Origin: Neopestalotiopsis rosae
Taxonomy: Eukaryota; Ascomycota; Sordariomycetes; Amphisphaeriales; Sporocadaceae
Assembly (NCBI GenBank): GCA_023078685.1
Contig: JALGAS010000010.1
Location: 372,001-436,000, forward strand
Direction of reading: 5' to 3'
Length of the DNA stretch: 64,000 nucleotides
Part shown: positions 47,267-57,770 of the stretch, in pieces
Layout: each line of letters starts with the position of its first letter
How positions within the stretch are numbered: position 1 is the first letter of the stretch
Program-made: the position numbers and the translations under genes
The notes under the pieces: model-generated
Seen by the model: only the letters and a program-made list of their open reading frames with translations
Database searches by the model: none
What the model was told of the DNA's origin: nothing

Positions 47267-48324
47267 TTATGGTGCTCCTGCCATGGCGTCTGCTGGGCTT
47301 GTAGCCAGTGCCAGCATTCGGCGGTTCCCCTCATTGACACCCGCGCTCATTTCAGCCCCCATCCACAATGGCTGAGTTTCCTGTATCTTTTCTTCAAGCT
47401 CTACAACTTCATTGCCACCGACCCAGAACGACTTTCCATGAATGCTCGTGTCAACGACAGGCAATAGCAGGGCTTTCGCAATACCAAGTGGGGTGTTTCT
47501 CGGCAAGTCGCCCCAGATATCCGCGATGAATTGTGGCATCATATTTGTTTCTGCGACGTTTCGTCAGTGGGTTGCTCACATGGAATGCTTCTTCAGTAAG
47601 CTTACCTGTCATCCAAGGGGCAACCATGTTCACAGACACATCGACCTTTTGTGCTGTTTGTCGGAAAGCCCTCATCAATCCAAGTGTTCCTGCCTTTGCA
47701 GCACCGTATTGATACAGGGGAGCTGTATCGATATAAGACGCTGCGGATCCGGTATAGACAATTTGACGCGGACCTGGCTTCCCCTTCTTGAAATAGTGAA
47801 ATGCCAATTTCAATGCGTAGAGATGGCTGACTAGGTTGATATCGATGGAATTTGTGTTGGGTGAATTGAGTTTGCCATTGTCATCAAATTCCTCCTTCAG
47901 CAATGCCTCACGGTGCATGCCAGCGTTGGAGATCACGGCGTGTACGATGCCAAATTTTTCAACCGTGGCGTCAAACAAGTTGCGAAAACTCTCCCAATCC
48001 GTGACGTCGACTCTTTTGAAGACGAGCCGGCTGTGCATTTGACATGTTAGTCACTGAGTTCGATCTCAAAGAGACCACATACCTCTCATCCCCAAGCTCT
48101 TTCATGAGCCCATGTGCGTCCGTTTCGTTGATATCCGCAAGAGCCAAATTTGCACCGTTCTCTATTGTCAAGACTGTCAATGAACTGATGCCAATATAGC
48201 GTTTAGCCTGCTCACCATATGCCAACTTCGCCACTTCCCGACCAATACCTGTTGCGCATCCTGTGATGAGGATTGTTTTGCCTTTTAAGGCGCTATAGTT
48301 AGTGGGTAGTACTACAGTTATCAT
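47267..48324 (-). CDS. Short-chain dehydrogenase/reductase
   Basis: Four exons (48324-48216, 48161-48083, 48030-47606, 47550-47267) give 298 residues in one consistent phase. The cofactor motif is 'ILITGCATGIGREVAKLAY' (TGxxxGxG), then 'NLALADINETDAHGL' (an acidic residue after strand 2, favouring NAD), 'VHAVISNAGMHREAL' (NxAG, here SNAG) and the catalytic 'QIVYTGSAASYIDTAPLYQY', 'GAAKAG' giving Ser, Tyr and Lys. The family is closest in feel to 15-hydroxyprostaglandin-dehydrogenase-like fungal SDRs. In this setting it probably oxidises or reduces a hydroxyl or keto group made by the neighbouring oxygenases. It is divergent from the frameshifted SDR at 49310 and appears intact. Confidence 0.9.
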
Positions 48325-49309
48325 TTTGACGTCGTGTCAGATGCTCGTCTCAAATGAAAAGAGACTGAATTGATCATACTGGTGCTCTGTATTTGATACT
48401 ATTTCCTGGATACTCAAAGCTTTATATCAGGTGGATGTGGGCACATAGAACCAGCTACATATTGACAGTCACGCGTTCAATGTGATACTATCATGAATGG
48501 CCTCCAAGGCAAATGTTCAGGTGGGGGACTAATACATAATATTATGCTTTACTCCAGTAGTGTGTATAAAGACGGGAGTAAGAAAAAGCACTTCGGGGTG
48601 GGGTAGGCAAACTCGGCTAGAGTCTTTAGTGCATATACAAGGCCATGAGCAAGGCAAGTTTCCCCAAAAGGAAAGTTTGCCGAGTATTTCCACCGAAGAC
48701 TTCTGTCAGTGTTGTTATGTGGGGTACCCAACTAAGGTTACAGTTTTGCTCGCCCCAGCGGTACGGTATGGAAGTGCCTGGTACATACGTCACAAAACAA
48801 ACTTGGCTTGCCAAAGATGTTTCTGCAAATTTAATGCTGTCAAGATGTTCAATTGGGTCACGCTGGCCGATACTCGTCAAATTCATCGAGCATGACAAGA
48901 ACGAAAGGCAGTCGCGCTGGCACGACGCTTGACACATGCTCCTTTCAAGAATGTGCCACCATCATATAAGCCAACGCGACTCGCTCGAATCCACAAGGTA
49001 GTGTATCTTCGTGCTTCCCAAGAAGCGCAACCGTCTGACGAAAGAAGAAGACGGATTCTCGGGCTCCCGGGCATATCAGAAAATGACAGGCGATGAAATT
49101 GCAGTTGATCGACTACTGGCAGCGAAGCGAAACACTTACTAGTATGAGACAGGAGAACTGGAAAACGGGCTTCAATTGGAACCCGACCCGACCACTGAGA
49201 TTCAGAAGCAGTCAGGTAATGTGTTATATAAAGAACACGAGCATCAATGTTAATTCAGTCCAACTAACAATTCACCTTTCCTACAGTCTACCCCTAATTT
49301 CGAGCGACA
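48325..49309. promoter_or_regulatory. Divergent region between the two SDR genes
   Basis: About 1 kb with no supported gene; it should hold the promoters of both SDR genes. Short frames at 48560-48937 overlap on both strands and show no family resemblance. Confidence 0.4.
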
Positions 49310-50096
49310 ATGTTGACTTCCCTCCTCCACGGCAAATCAGTGCTAGTCACCGGCGGCGCAAGCGGTCTCGGCAAGGCCATTGCTCGAGCGTACCTGGGAG
49401 CAGGAGCAAACGTATCGATCTGCGACACCAACGAATCTCGACTGATCAGCAGCACGAAATGACTTTGGGCCTACAGGGCGCTTCCTGGCCATGTCGACAG
49501 ATGTTTCAGACGAAAGCGCCGTACGAGCCATGACCGCACAGGCCGCCTCCAAGTTCGGTCGTCTCGATATTCTAATCAACAACGCTGCGATTCCCGATCA
49601 CCTCGATCCTATCGGTGACTTATCGAAACAGGTCTGGGATCGTGTTCTAGATGTGAACCTGACTGGTAGCTTTCTCTGCATGCAGGCCGCTGTCAACCAC
49701 ATGCAGAACCAATCCCCACAAGGTGGCACAATTATTCAGATTGGCAGCAATGCCTCATCGAGAGGGCTGTGCGGTGGATTGGCCTATACAGTCTCAAAAC
49801 ACGGCGTCGCCGCACTGGTCAAACACACTGCTGGTTTCTATGGAGATCAGGGTATCTCGGCGATAGGTTTGATGGTTGGCTACATGCATACAGAAATGGG
49901 CAAAGACGCTGCATCCGCACAGCGCCTCAACCACGCCGCGTTTGCCAAGTCTGCAGCTGCCCTCCCTCTCAAAGAAGGCGACGCTGTCGATGTGGCAGAT
50001 GTAGCTAAATTCTGTGTGTTTCTTGGAGACAATCAAGTTGCGGCTACGGTTAATGGAAGCTGTTTACCATTGAACAGAAATTGGCCAAAGGCATAA
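49310..50096 (+). pseudogene. Short-chain dehydrogenase/reductase with frameshift
   Basis: From ATG 49310 the frame reads MLTSLLHGKSVLVTGGASGL, 'GKAIARAYLGAGANVSICD' and then a TGA near 49460. The remainder is in the next frame: 'TGRFLAMSTDVSDESAV', 'GRLDILINNAAIPDHLDP' (NNAA), 'QIGSNASSRGLCGG', 'LAYTVSKHGVAALVKHTAGF' (Tyr, Lys), ending 'LPLNRNWPKA' at 50096. Together they make a standard SDR of about 260 residues. The shift lies between about 49440 and 49475. I tested an intron with donor GTATCG and acceptor CTACAG: it deletes the conserved 'SICDTNE' and still leaves the wrong phase. So this is a real frameshift or a sequencing or assembly error. It is transcribed away from the other SDR. 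Confidence 0.8.
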
Positions 50097-50257
50097 TATC
50101 AAACGATGAGTTCACCAAAGAAAGGATCAACGGTGCAGAGTAGTCATAAATTAAATTGAAGATTCCTTTGCTTATGAACTATTTTCAGAACATGGTCAAG
50201 ATATTGGCAGATATTGCTATTCATTACAGCATGTTTGTGCTTGTGTAAAGCTCTGGT

Positions 50258-51066
50258 TTAGTCCAGGATGGTGTAGTTGGACGCCAAGAGGCGGCAGTTC
50301 TTGGGCAGACCGATCGGGGGAGGAGTGCCGCCCTCGTTGGCAATGTAGGAATAATTGTACGTCGGGCTGAGCATCTGAATCTGCCCGACAGTAGAGCCGT
50401 ACTCGTCGGCGAGATCCTTGTACACGCCGGCCGAGAAGGAGTAGGGCTCGATCTCGCAGGTGCTGGGATAGCACATGGGGATCTTGATGAACTGGCCGGC
50501 GGCAATGGTCTCGTTGGCGCTGTACTGGGCGCCGCCGCCTCCCGGGCAGATGCCGTTGGTGCAGGTAGTGTTGGTGTTGCAGCCGTTGCCGCCGCACTGC
50601 ACGGCGTCGAGGGTCATGTCGAGGCGGCCGGCAATTTTCCAGAGGGTGTCGCCGTTGAGGGTGTAGTACAGACGCGGCCCGCCGATCAGACAGTCGTTGG
50701 TGCCGGGGCCGTCAATGACACACGTGGTCCAGTCCGGATCGCAGACCTCTGCAGGAATGATGGTGGTCTGGCCGACGTTGGGAACGACAGACACATCAAC
50801 CACTTTTCATTTTACGACAAGGTCAGTGGATGTGCAAGTACAGAGGAGGGGAAGGGCATCAACGAACTCAGATTGGCACGACCAATATCACAGACACCAC
50901 GGTTGAACTTGACAGCCATCTCGTAGACGGTCTGGTTGGCAATGTCATTGACATAGTTGAAGCTCGTCGTGTTGAGCGAAGTGGGATTGCAATCTGCGTT
51001 GACCACGGCCGCACATGACAAGGCGGCCACTGCCACGCTGGCGAGGATGGAAGGTCTTCCGTACAT
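50258..51066 (-). CDS. Secreted LysM-domain protein
   Basis: Two exons (51066-50868 and 50802-50258; 65-nt GT-AG intron) give 247 residues. It begins MYGRPSILASVAVAALSCAA, a signal peptide likely cut near 'VVNA-DCNP'. Three LysM-like modules follow: 'YVNDIANQTVYEMAVKFNRG' (about 40-80), 'YYTLNGDTLWKIAGRLDMTL' (about 120-165) and 'YSFSAGVYKDLADEYGSTVG' (about 195-235). There are many cysteines ('VCDPDWTTCV', 'CGGNGCNTNTTCTNGIC') for disulphides and several N-x-S/T sites. LysM modules bind chitin or peptidoglycan oligomers; fungal secreted ones can mask hyphal chitin or sequester fragments from plant or insect immunity. There is no chitinase domain. The acceptor was placed to restore 'NLMVDVSVVPNVGQTTIIPA', typical of the family. 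Confidence 0.9.
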
Positions 51067-51968
51067 TGTAGGATGAACGTCGACAGAGAAATGAATGTAG
51101 TGTTGTCAAAGATGAAAGCGAGTGAATCTAGTTGCCGTCGAGTCTGGTTGACATTCTCATCAAATACACTGCGCTCAAGTGGTATACTTAAGTATTCGGC
51201 ATCTCGAGTGATCGTCTAGTGTTACTAAGTCCTATGCTACTTGCTAGCTTCGGCATTGCCCTGTTCCACAATAAGGAAATGAATAGTGATGATTAGCAAT
51301 GCTTACCCCAAGAAGCAAATACCGTGTGTGTTTCCTTGACTGTGGGGAAGACGGACTCGATCTGCAAAGAGTTACGCAAGCGTTGTGGAGTGACCAAGGC
51401 GAGCAATCCTTGGCTAACTCGAGATTGGTGAAAGCTTGGCCGGTTTAAGCTTTTGTTTCGTGGATTCGTCCTCGGCTAGCATCTGCATTGGCCGAGAATA
51501 TAACTGACGTGCCATTCTTGACCGGGACCCCCGACCTGTCGACCGCCGAGCAACCAACAAACGGCGGCAGCTTGTAAGTAGCCGTGCTCAATTACTCCCT
51601 TTGATATAGGGAGTTCGTTCGGACATACGAGCTCGCCACCAGAAAACGCGGAATTAAATGCTTCGCGGCTCAATCAATCTCAATCGTGAGGCGACAGAAG
51701 CCACAATTAGGCCGGCAATTTCAAATGAAGTTCTCATGACAATGGTCTAGAAGCTACCTATCTACCTACCTACCTAGGTAATAGGTTGGTTCTCATGCCC
51801 GATGGCCTTTCAAGAGTTGGCCACTAGTTCAGACACAAAAGGATATTTACCGCCGGTAGAGAATGTTCTCATCAGGATGATCGTCTTGGCCTTTTCTTGG
51901 TATTAGTTGGATCCCCATCTTGCATTGATCTTCGTGTAACACATTCGTTCCCTATATCGTCGCTCACT
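51067..51968. promoter_or_regulatory. Divergent region, LysM / TolB-like genes
   Basis: A 0.9 kb region between two outward-facing genes for secreted proteins. A CTAC repeat (about 51758-51775) is the only simple repeat seen. No gene supported. Confidence 0.4.
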
Positions 51969-53932
51969 ATGCGCCCTTTCCAAAACCTTACTTGGCTGGT
52001 ATTGGCCAGCACAAGCCATGCAAGCTGCGTGGGCCATGCCGGCCGCACACCAAACACCAATGCAACGTTGGGGACATTCCTACACAACCGCATCAGCCCC
52101 AACTATTCTGAACTCTACATAGCTGATGCCAATGGCGCCAACGAGAAGCTCCTCCTCGGGTCCGACACGGTCTTTGACTTTCGAGCCAGTTGGACTCCAG
52201 ACGGCAACTATGTTGCATTCACGTCGGAGCGGAGGGGTGACGGTCAGTCGGATGTCTACCGGGTAGCCATCAATGGTACGAACACGACCGCGTCACCAGA
52301 GCTGCTCGCAGCATCGGAAGGTGTCGATGACTCTGCCGCAATCTCTCCCGATGGCAAGATGCTGGCCTTTGCGACGAGCAGGTTCAACCAGACCAGTCAC
52401 ATCATGCTCATGGTGCTGGAGACGGGTGACCTCAAGAACCTCACACTCATTGATGGCATTGCCGGTGCTGCCAATCCTGCACAGCCCAATGGCTACTTCA
52501 AGCCGACTTGGTCCCCCGACAGCGAATGGGTCGTCTTTACGTCGGACCGCAACACGCCGTGGCGAGGTCACAGTGAAGGCGCTGGGTGGGAATACGTGCA
52601 AGAGCTTTCCATCTATGCCGCTCGCCCCAACGGAACCGACTTTCGCCTCGTCTCTTCACGCGCGAACTATACCCAAGGATCACCCAGATTCTCTCCTGAT
52701 GGCGAGCGATTGGTGTTCTACGAGATTGCGACTGAGGACACCTACGATGCCCGCCTACAGCCATCGTTGCTATACGGTTCCGTGCTCAATTCTAGCATTG
52801 TCTCGGTTGACTTTGCCACTGGCACAGATCGTATCGTGCACGCATCTGGCACCGGAGTCAGGATTAGCCCTTCCTATGTCACTGACGATGTGAGTATCGG
52901 CCTTCAATCACCTGAGTTATGCAAAGCTAACACAAATACTAGGTCATCAGTTACGTGTTGAAGGAGGGCGATAGCAACGGCATATACTATGCATCAATCT
53001 CGGGTGCGAACTTCACTCAATACCAGACTATCCCAATGAATACAATGACGCCTGCGATTCGATCGCCAAGCTGGTCTCCAGACGGCAAATACATTATATA
53101 CGAGAAGCAGGGTCCCTCTGGTGGCAGCACTTCAACCTCGAAAGAGCAACATGCAGAGCTGTACAGCTTTGACCAAAATTGGGATTACCGATTCACTGAT
53201 GTCTTCCCCATGGGTGCGAGATCTGGTTGCCCCATGATGGTCATGTCGCAGCAAATGGAAGGGCCGGCAATCAACAATCTGATTCGGCTGAACATGGATG
53301 GTGATGATCAGGATCCATTATACGTGCCAACTGAAGACACGATCAATCCCGCCATTGCCTCGGGATACAATGCACGTGCTTATCAGGGCAACTGGGGCCC
53401 AAATGACACGAACATCACTTTTGGGTTCGGTGCCTATTTTGTGGGTCGTGAGAGCCTGCCTGGATTTATCTACAGCATTGGCGCCGACGGATCAGACTTG
53501 ACGCTCCTCGCCGGTAACAATATCAGCAACTACGGCTTCCCGTCCTTCAACTACGACGGCTCCAAGGTCGTCTTTCGCACGTGGCCCGGCACTGCCGACA
53601 ATGGCACCACGGTCGGTACGACGGGACTAGCCATTGTCGATGTAGCCACACGGCAAGTAACACAGCTCACCACGGAATGGGACAACCTGCCCGCCTTTTC
53701 TCCCGACGGCAGCAAGATCTTGTTCACGCGTCGCACCAACCTGGCCAACATTGGCGACAACTACGACATCTTCACCATGGATCCGGACGGCACAAACTTG
53801 ATGCAGGTCACGGATTCTGTAGCCAGCGACGCGCACGCAGTCTGGACTCACGATGGACGCATCGCCTATAGTACCGCCATGTTTGGTTTCCAGCAGGAGG
53901 CGGTGCTGTACGACGATTCCATGCAGCCGTAA
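51969..53932 (+). CDS. Secreted TolB-like beta-propeller protein, probably truncated
   Basis: Two exons (51969-52889 and 52943-53932; 53-nt intron) give 636 residues from MRPFQNLTWLVLASTSHASC, a signal peptide. Repeated PD40/TolB blades follow: 'FRASWTPDGNYVAFTSERRG', 'AAISPDGKMLAFATSR', 'KPTWSPDSEWVVFTSDR', 'SPRFSPDGERLVFYE', 'SPSWSPDGKYIIYEKQ', 'FPSFNYDGSKVVFRTW' and 'LPAFSPDGSKILFTRR'. Many N-x-S/T sites fit secretion. Such fungal proteins are thought to be extracellular beta-propellers; the substrate is unknown. The TAA at 53930-53932 follows 'MQP', and the frame then continues another 39 codons with family-like sequence ('IIMVMDADGSNKTPLTNSLW', 'EDAMPMFAP') to a TAG at 54050. The stop therefore looks like a late nonsense change that removes part of the last blade. 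Confidence 0.85.
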
Positions 53933-54052
53933 GCCATCATCATGGTCATGGACGCAGACGGCAGCAACAAGACACCACTCACCAATAGTCTGTGGGAAGA
54001 TGCCATGCCCATGTTTGCGCCGGCCCATACATTAGCTTCGACCTGTACATAG

Positions 54053-55007
54053 AAGTTGGAACTAGCAGCCGTGTCAAGCCATAGATTATAGACCAATCCG
54101 CTGTTAGATCTCCACCAAGTTTCGACAGCAGCACGTGCTTGACAAGCAAAAGAATGTGATGTCTCAGACACTATGCAGTATTGACTGACGCGGCCGTGGC
54201 CTTTGTGACCAATGTGCTTGCTTGTAATGGATGTTTCTTTGGAGACAAGACTGTGTAAAGGCATGGAAGGAGAGCATGAGCGACCAATGTAGGGGATGGG
54301 GCAGAGACAGTTGACAGGTTGAGGCGGACGACACGAAGCTCTTAAATTCCCGAAAAGAGCCTAGCGACCCTCCGCTTTTCGGCTCTGGTCGGCTCTCGAA
54401 CATGGCAAAAGGAGCTTAGCTCAGTGGAGGTTGATGCAGCAGGGATACAAACTTTGGCGATTCTTTCACAGTGACAATTTGACGGCTCCTAAATTTCCAA
54501 AAGGAGTTTGGCCGACTCGGGAGAAACTTGGATTCGCATTGAAACTGGGGCCGGTTCTGGGATTCCGAGCCGTCACGCCATATCTTAAAAATCTACCCGG
54601 AATGGTTGCGTCGTATTTTGTACGCGTTTGCATAATCAGATCCTGCTTGCCATGTTCGGCCGATGATCGCGCTCGGAGATTAGCTGTAGCAGTTCAAGAG
54701 TTGAGCAAAATCTTTGTCAGCTAAACGAGCCAAAGTGGATCTGGCCATGGCTCACCAAGTGGGTTCGTCGGACGTTTTTATCTAATCAATCGATTAGATC
54801 TCAGTTATCTGATGGTTTTCTAGGACTCTTTCAGCTCTTGGCTTCAACTCTTCTCGCAAGTGCTAGGAAAGAACTGGAGATGCCGAGGCCGATTATGGAG
54901 GCTCAGTCGGCCGAAGATGCGGGCGGTAAAGGAATGTCGTGAGTATATCAACATGGACTGCGCTCCGTCCATTGATTGAGTGACATTCCAACAACTCTCG
55001 AGGCGAA
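54053..55007. other. Intergenic region upstream of the MFS gene
   Basis: No gene supported. The 3' flank of the TolB-like gene and the MFS promoter lie here. Confidence 0.45.
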
Positions 55008-56745
55008 ATGGCGACCCCAGTCCAAAACAGCGCAGAGATGGCCGCGACCGCGGAGAAGCCGGGACACAACGTTGAGGATGCCGAAGTCAACATGCCGGCG
55101 TCCTTGGCTTCCTCGACATCGTCCATTGACGAGAAGCCGCCTCCGCCGTGGACCTGGAAGCTCATCGCCGTCATTCTCGTGACGCTGGTCCGCTTCGGCG
55201 GGTCCTGGAGCTCCGGCATCACGGGCGCCATGAAGACGACCCTCAAGAAGGAGCTCAAGATCAACAACACCCAGTACGCTCTGCTCGAGGCGAGCGAGGA
55301 CTTCATGACCACGGTTTTGATCCTGTTCAGCGGTCTCCTGACCGACCGCCTCGGAGGCGCCGGTGCCCTCTTCTACGGCAACATCATCTACTCGGTCGGC
55401 GCCATTCTTGTCGCGTGCGCTGCGCAGATCCGGTCGTTCAACTTTATGATCGGAGGCCGGGTCATCTTGGCCATTGGCGACATTTCGACGCAGATTGCCC
55501 AGTACCAGGTGTTTTCGGCATGGTTCGCGCCAAACAACGGCTTTGCTTCCACTTTGGGTCTAGAGCTCATGGTGGCCAAGCTTGGTGCCTTTACTGGAAC
55601 CAGCACGGCCAACATTATCGCAGTGGTAGGCAGCCCTCGCTATGCTTGTTGAAGACGATGCAGTACTGATGATTCGATAGAACACGGGTGACTTTGCCTG
55701 GGTATTCTGGGTAGCAGTCTTTATCAACTTCTTCACCAACATTTGTTCCGCTGTCTTTTTCTGGTTCAACAAGAAATCCAGCAGAAAGTTTGGACACAGT
55801 GTCGATCCTGTGACTGGAGAAAAATTGATCAAGAAGGGCAAGAAACTAGACGTGCGCAAGGTCCTCGAGGTACCATGGGTCTTTTGGATCCTGATGCTGT
55901 ATTCGCTATGCTATACTTCGACAGCCATTGTCTTTAGTGGCAATGCGACCGAGCTGGCTGAGCAGAGATTCGACATTGACTCTGTCACTGCTGGATGGTA
56001 TACTGCGCTGGTTCGCTATGCCGGCTTCTTCATCGTGCCGTTTATCGGTGTTCTCATTGACTTTATCGGTCAGAGAATCAGTCTCTGTACGTCCGCAATT
56101 GATTTCGAAACTCTGATTACATGCTAACAAGCATAATTTAGTGGTCGCATCCAGTCTTGGTCTCTTCATCTCCATGGCTTTGGTCAATTGGGCCCCGACC
56201 GTCAGCGGCACAGCAGCTGCATTTGGTGTCTACGCCGTGCTGACATCGTACAACCCCACTGTCCTCATTGATGGTATGCGCGCATCGTTGTGGCAGCAGA
56301 GCACCTTTGGTACTGCATACTCTTTAAAGATTATGATGAACAACTCGCAAGTCAATCCTGTCGCGTCTAAAACGTACAATAACTAACAGATGATAGCATC
56401 AACATTGTCGTTCGCATCGTCGCTGGCGTCATTCAGGACGCTGACAACAACTCCTACGATAATGTCGTCATCTTGTATGTCTGCATGGCCGCCCTGTCGG
56501 TGGTGGTCTCTTGCATCATAGTATTCCTGGCATGGCGCTCGCCAGATCTCCGTCATCTGCAATGGAGCAGAAAACAGCGCATGGATCGAGCCGTGATGCT
56601 GGCCAATCGCAAGGAACGATTCCTTGGTGAAAAGGCGCATCGCAATGCAATGATTTCAAAAGTATGCTTTGGTCTATTGATGGTTCTTCTCCTGGGAGGC
56701 TGGGCCTCGTACATCTGGGGTGCTATCACCGGTCACAACAGTTAG
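55008..56745 (+). CDS. Major facilitator superfamily transporter
   Basis: Four exons (55008-55625, 55681-56086, 56142-56346, 56397-56745) give 525 residues. After a polar N terminus of about 50 residues come the membrane helices: 'LIAVILVTLVRFGGSWS' (TM1), 'LLEASEDFMTTVLILFSG' with 'LLTDRLGG' (the G-x-x-x-D-R loop 2-3 motif), 'IIYSVGAILVACAAQIRSF', 'WVFWVAVFINFFTNICSAVF', 'WVFWILMLYSLCYTSTAIVF' and a final 'VCFGLLMVLLLGGWASYIWG'. Twelve helices are plausible. The pattern is that of the MFSD1-like branch of general MFS transporters; the substrate is unknown. The third intron (56347-56396, 50 nt) has GC-AG ends with donor GCAAGT; with it, 'MMNNSINIVVRIVAGV' is restored, without it the frame is broken. 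It appears intact. Confidence 0.9.
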
Positions 56746-56957
56746 ATATTGACTAGACGTTAGTCATTATAGACCAACATATACTCACGTTCAATCAGAG
56801 TTGGAGAGGCTTGGACAGCCGATAGCACAGCCTCATTGGTGGGTATGAGTCACCCACGATTAGAGCGGCCGTGATCTGATTGAGCCCAGCATTATTTAAA
56901 TCGCATTACAGACTCTACATTGTGCATTTTAGATTTTTGTGTCATCTTTCTTTTACA

Positions 56958-57593
56958 ATGCCCGCGCCGCTCATTTGGATCAACGGCTACCCCGGCTCTG
57001 GCAAACTCACTGTCGCCAGAGCACTCCAGCAATTGGACAAGTCGATAGTTCTCATTGACAACCATCAATTGATCGACCCTGTTGAGGCGGAATACAGTCG
57101 AGCACACCCTGACTATCAGCGACAACGCCAACTTAGACGAAAGGCCGCATTTCGAGAGAATGTTTCCTCACTTGAATCGCTGTTGCGCCCGGTTGTTTTC
57201 ACTGGTAAGAACAGAGTGTCTGCCCTGGACGCTTAGAGTTAAAATCATGCCCTAGATTTCCAAACCACGAACAAGCAAGGTGAAAGTGTAGCCAAAGAGT
57301 ACCAACAAGCGGCAATTCAATCTGCGCGACCATTTCTTCCAGTCTACCTGACTTGCGACGAGCAAGAAAACCTCGACCGACTGTGTAGTAAAGAGAGAGT
57401 CGACAGCGGGACTACGAAGCTTCTCGATCGCGATCTACTCCAGACATTCCGCTCGAGCACTGCGATTTACCGTTTTTATGACTGCACCGGCTTTAGCATT
57501 GATGTCACAAACATTTCCCCGGAAGAGGCAGCATCAAAAATCAAGGATCATATTGTGAAGTACGGGAAAGACTCATCGGGTGGGAAATGCTAA
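56958..57593 (+). CDS. P-loop NTPase, small kinase-like
   Basis: Two exons (56958-57204 and 57256-57593) give 194 residues: MPAPLIWINGYPGSGKLTVA begins with a Walker A loop in which Lys is followed by Leu-Thr, a variant seen in a fungal family of small AAA/kinase-like proteins. The next block is 'SIVLIDNHQLIDPVEAEYSR', then 'PFLPVYLTCDEQENLDRLCS', 'KERVDSGTTKLLDRDLLQ' (a lid-like region with R and K) and a C-terminal 'GFSIDVTNISPEEAASKIKD'. The order resembles shikimate- or gluconate-kinase-like folds, but the phosphate acceptor cannot be inferred. The 51-nt intron joins in phase. It converges on the fructosamine-kinase-like gene with only 177 bp between stops. Confidence 0.8.
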
Positions 57594-57770
57594 AATATCA
57601 CAGAGCTATCTAAATAGTCCAATAGAATTTGATCCTTCTCTGCAAGTCTTCCCACACAGACTGAAACTCTACCGCATGCATCAACACAAGATCGCCTTCT
57701 CACTTTGGTATGAGGGCTATCAAGTAGCCCAGAGCATCTGCAATGACTGATGGGTGCACAGCCATAAACA

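Noticed and set aside
49360..49475. A GT-AG intron that could explain the SDR break
   Set aside because: Removing the segment between GTATCG and CTACAG deletes the conserved SICDTNE and still leaves the wrong frame.
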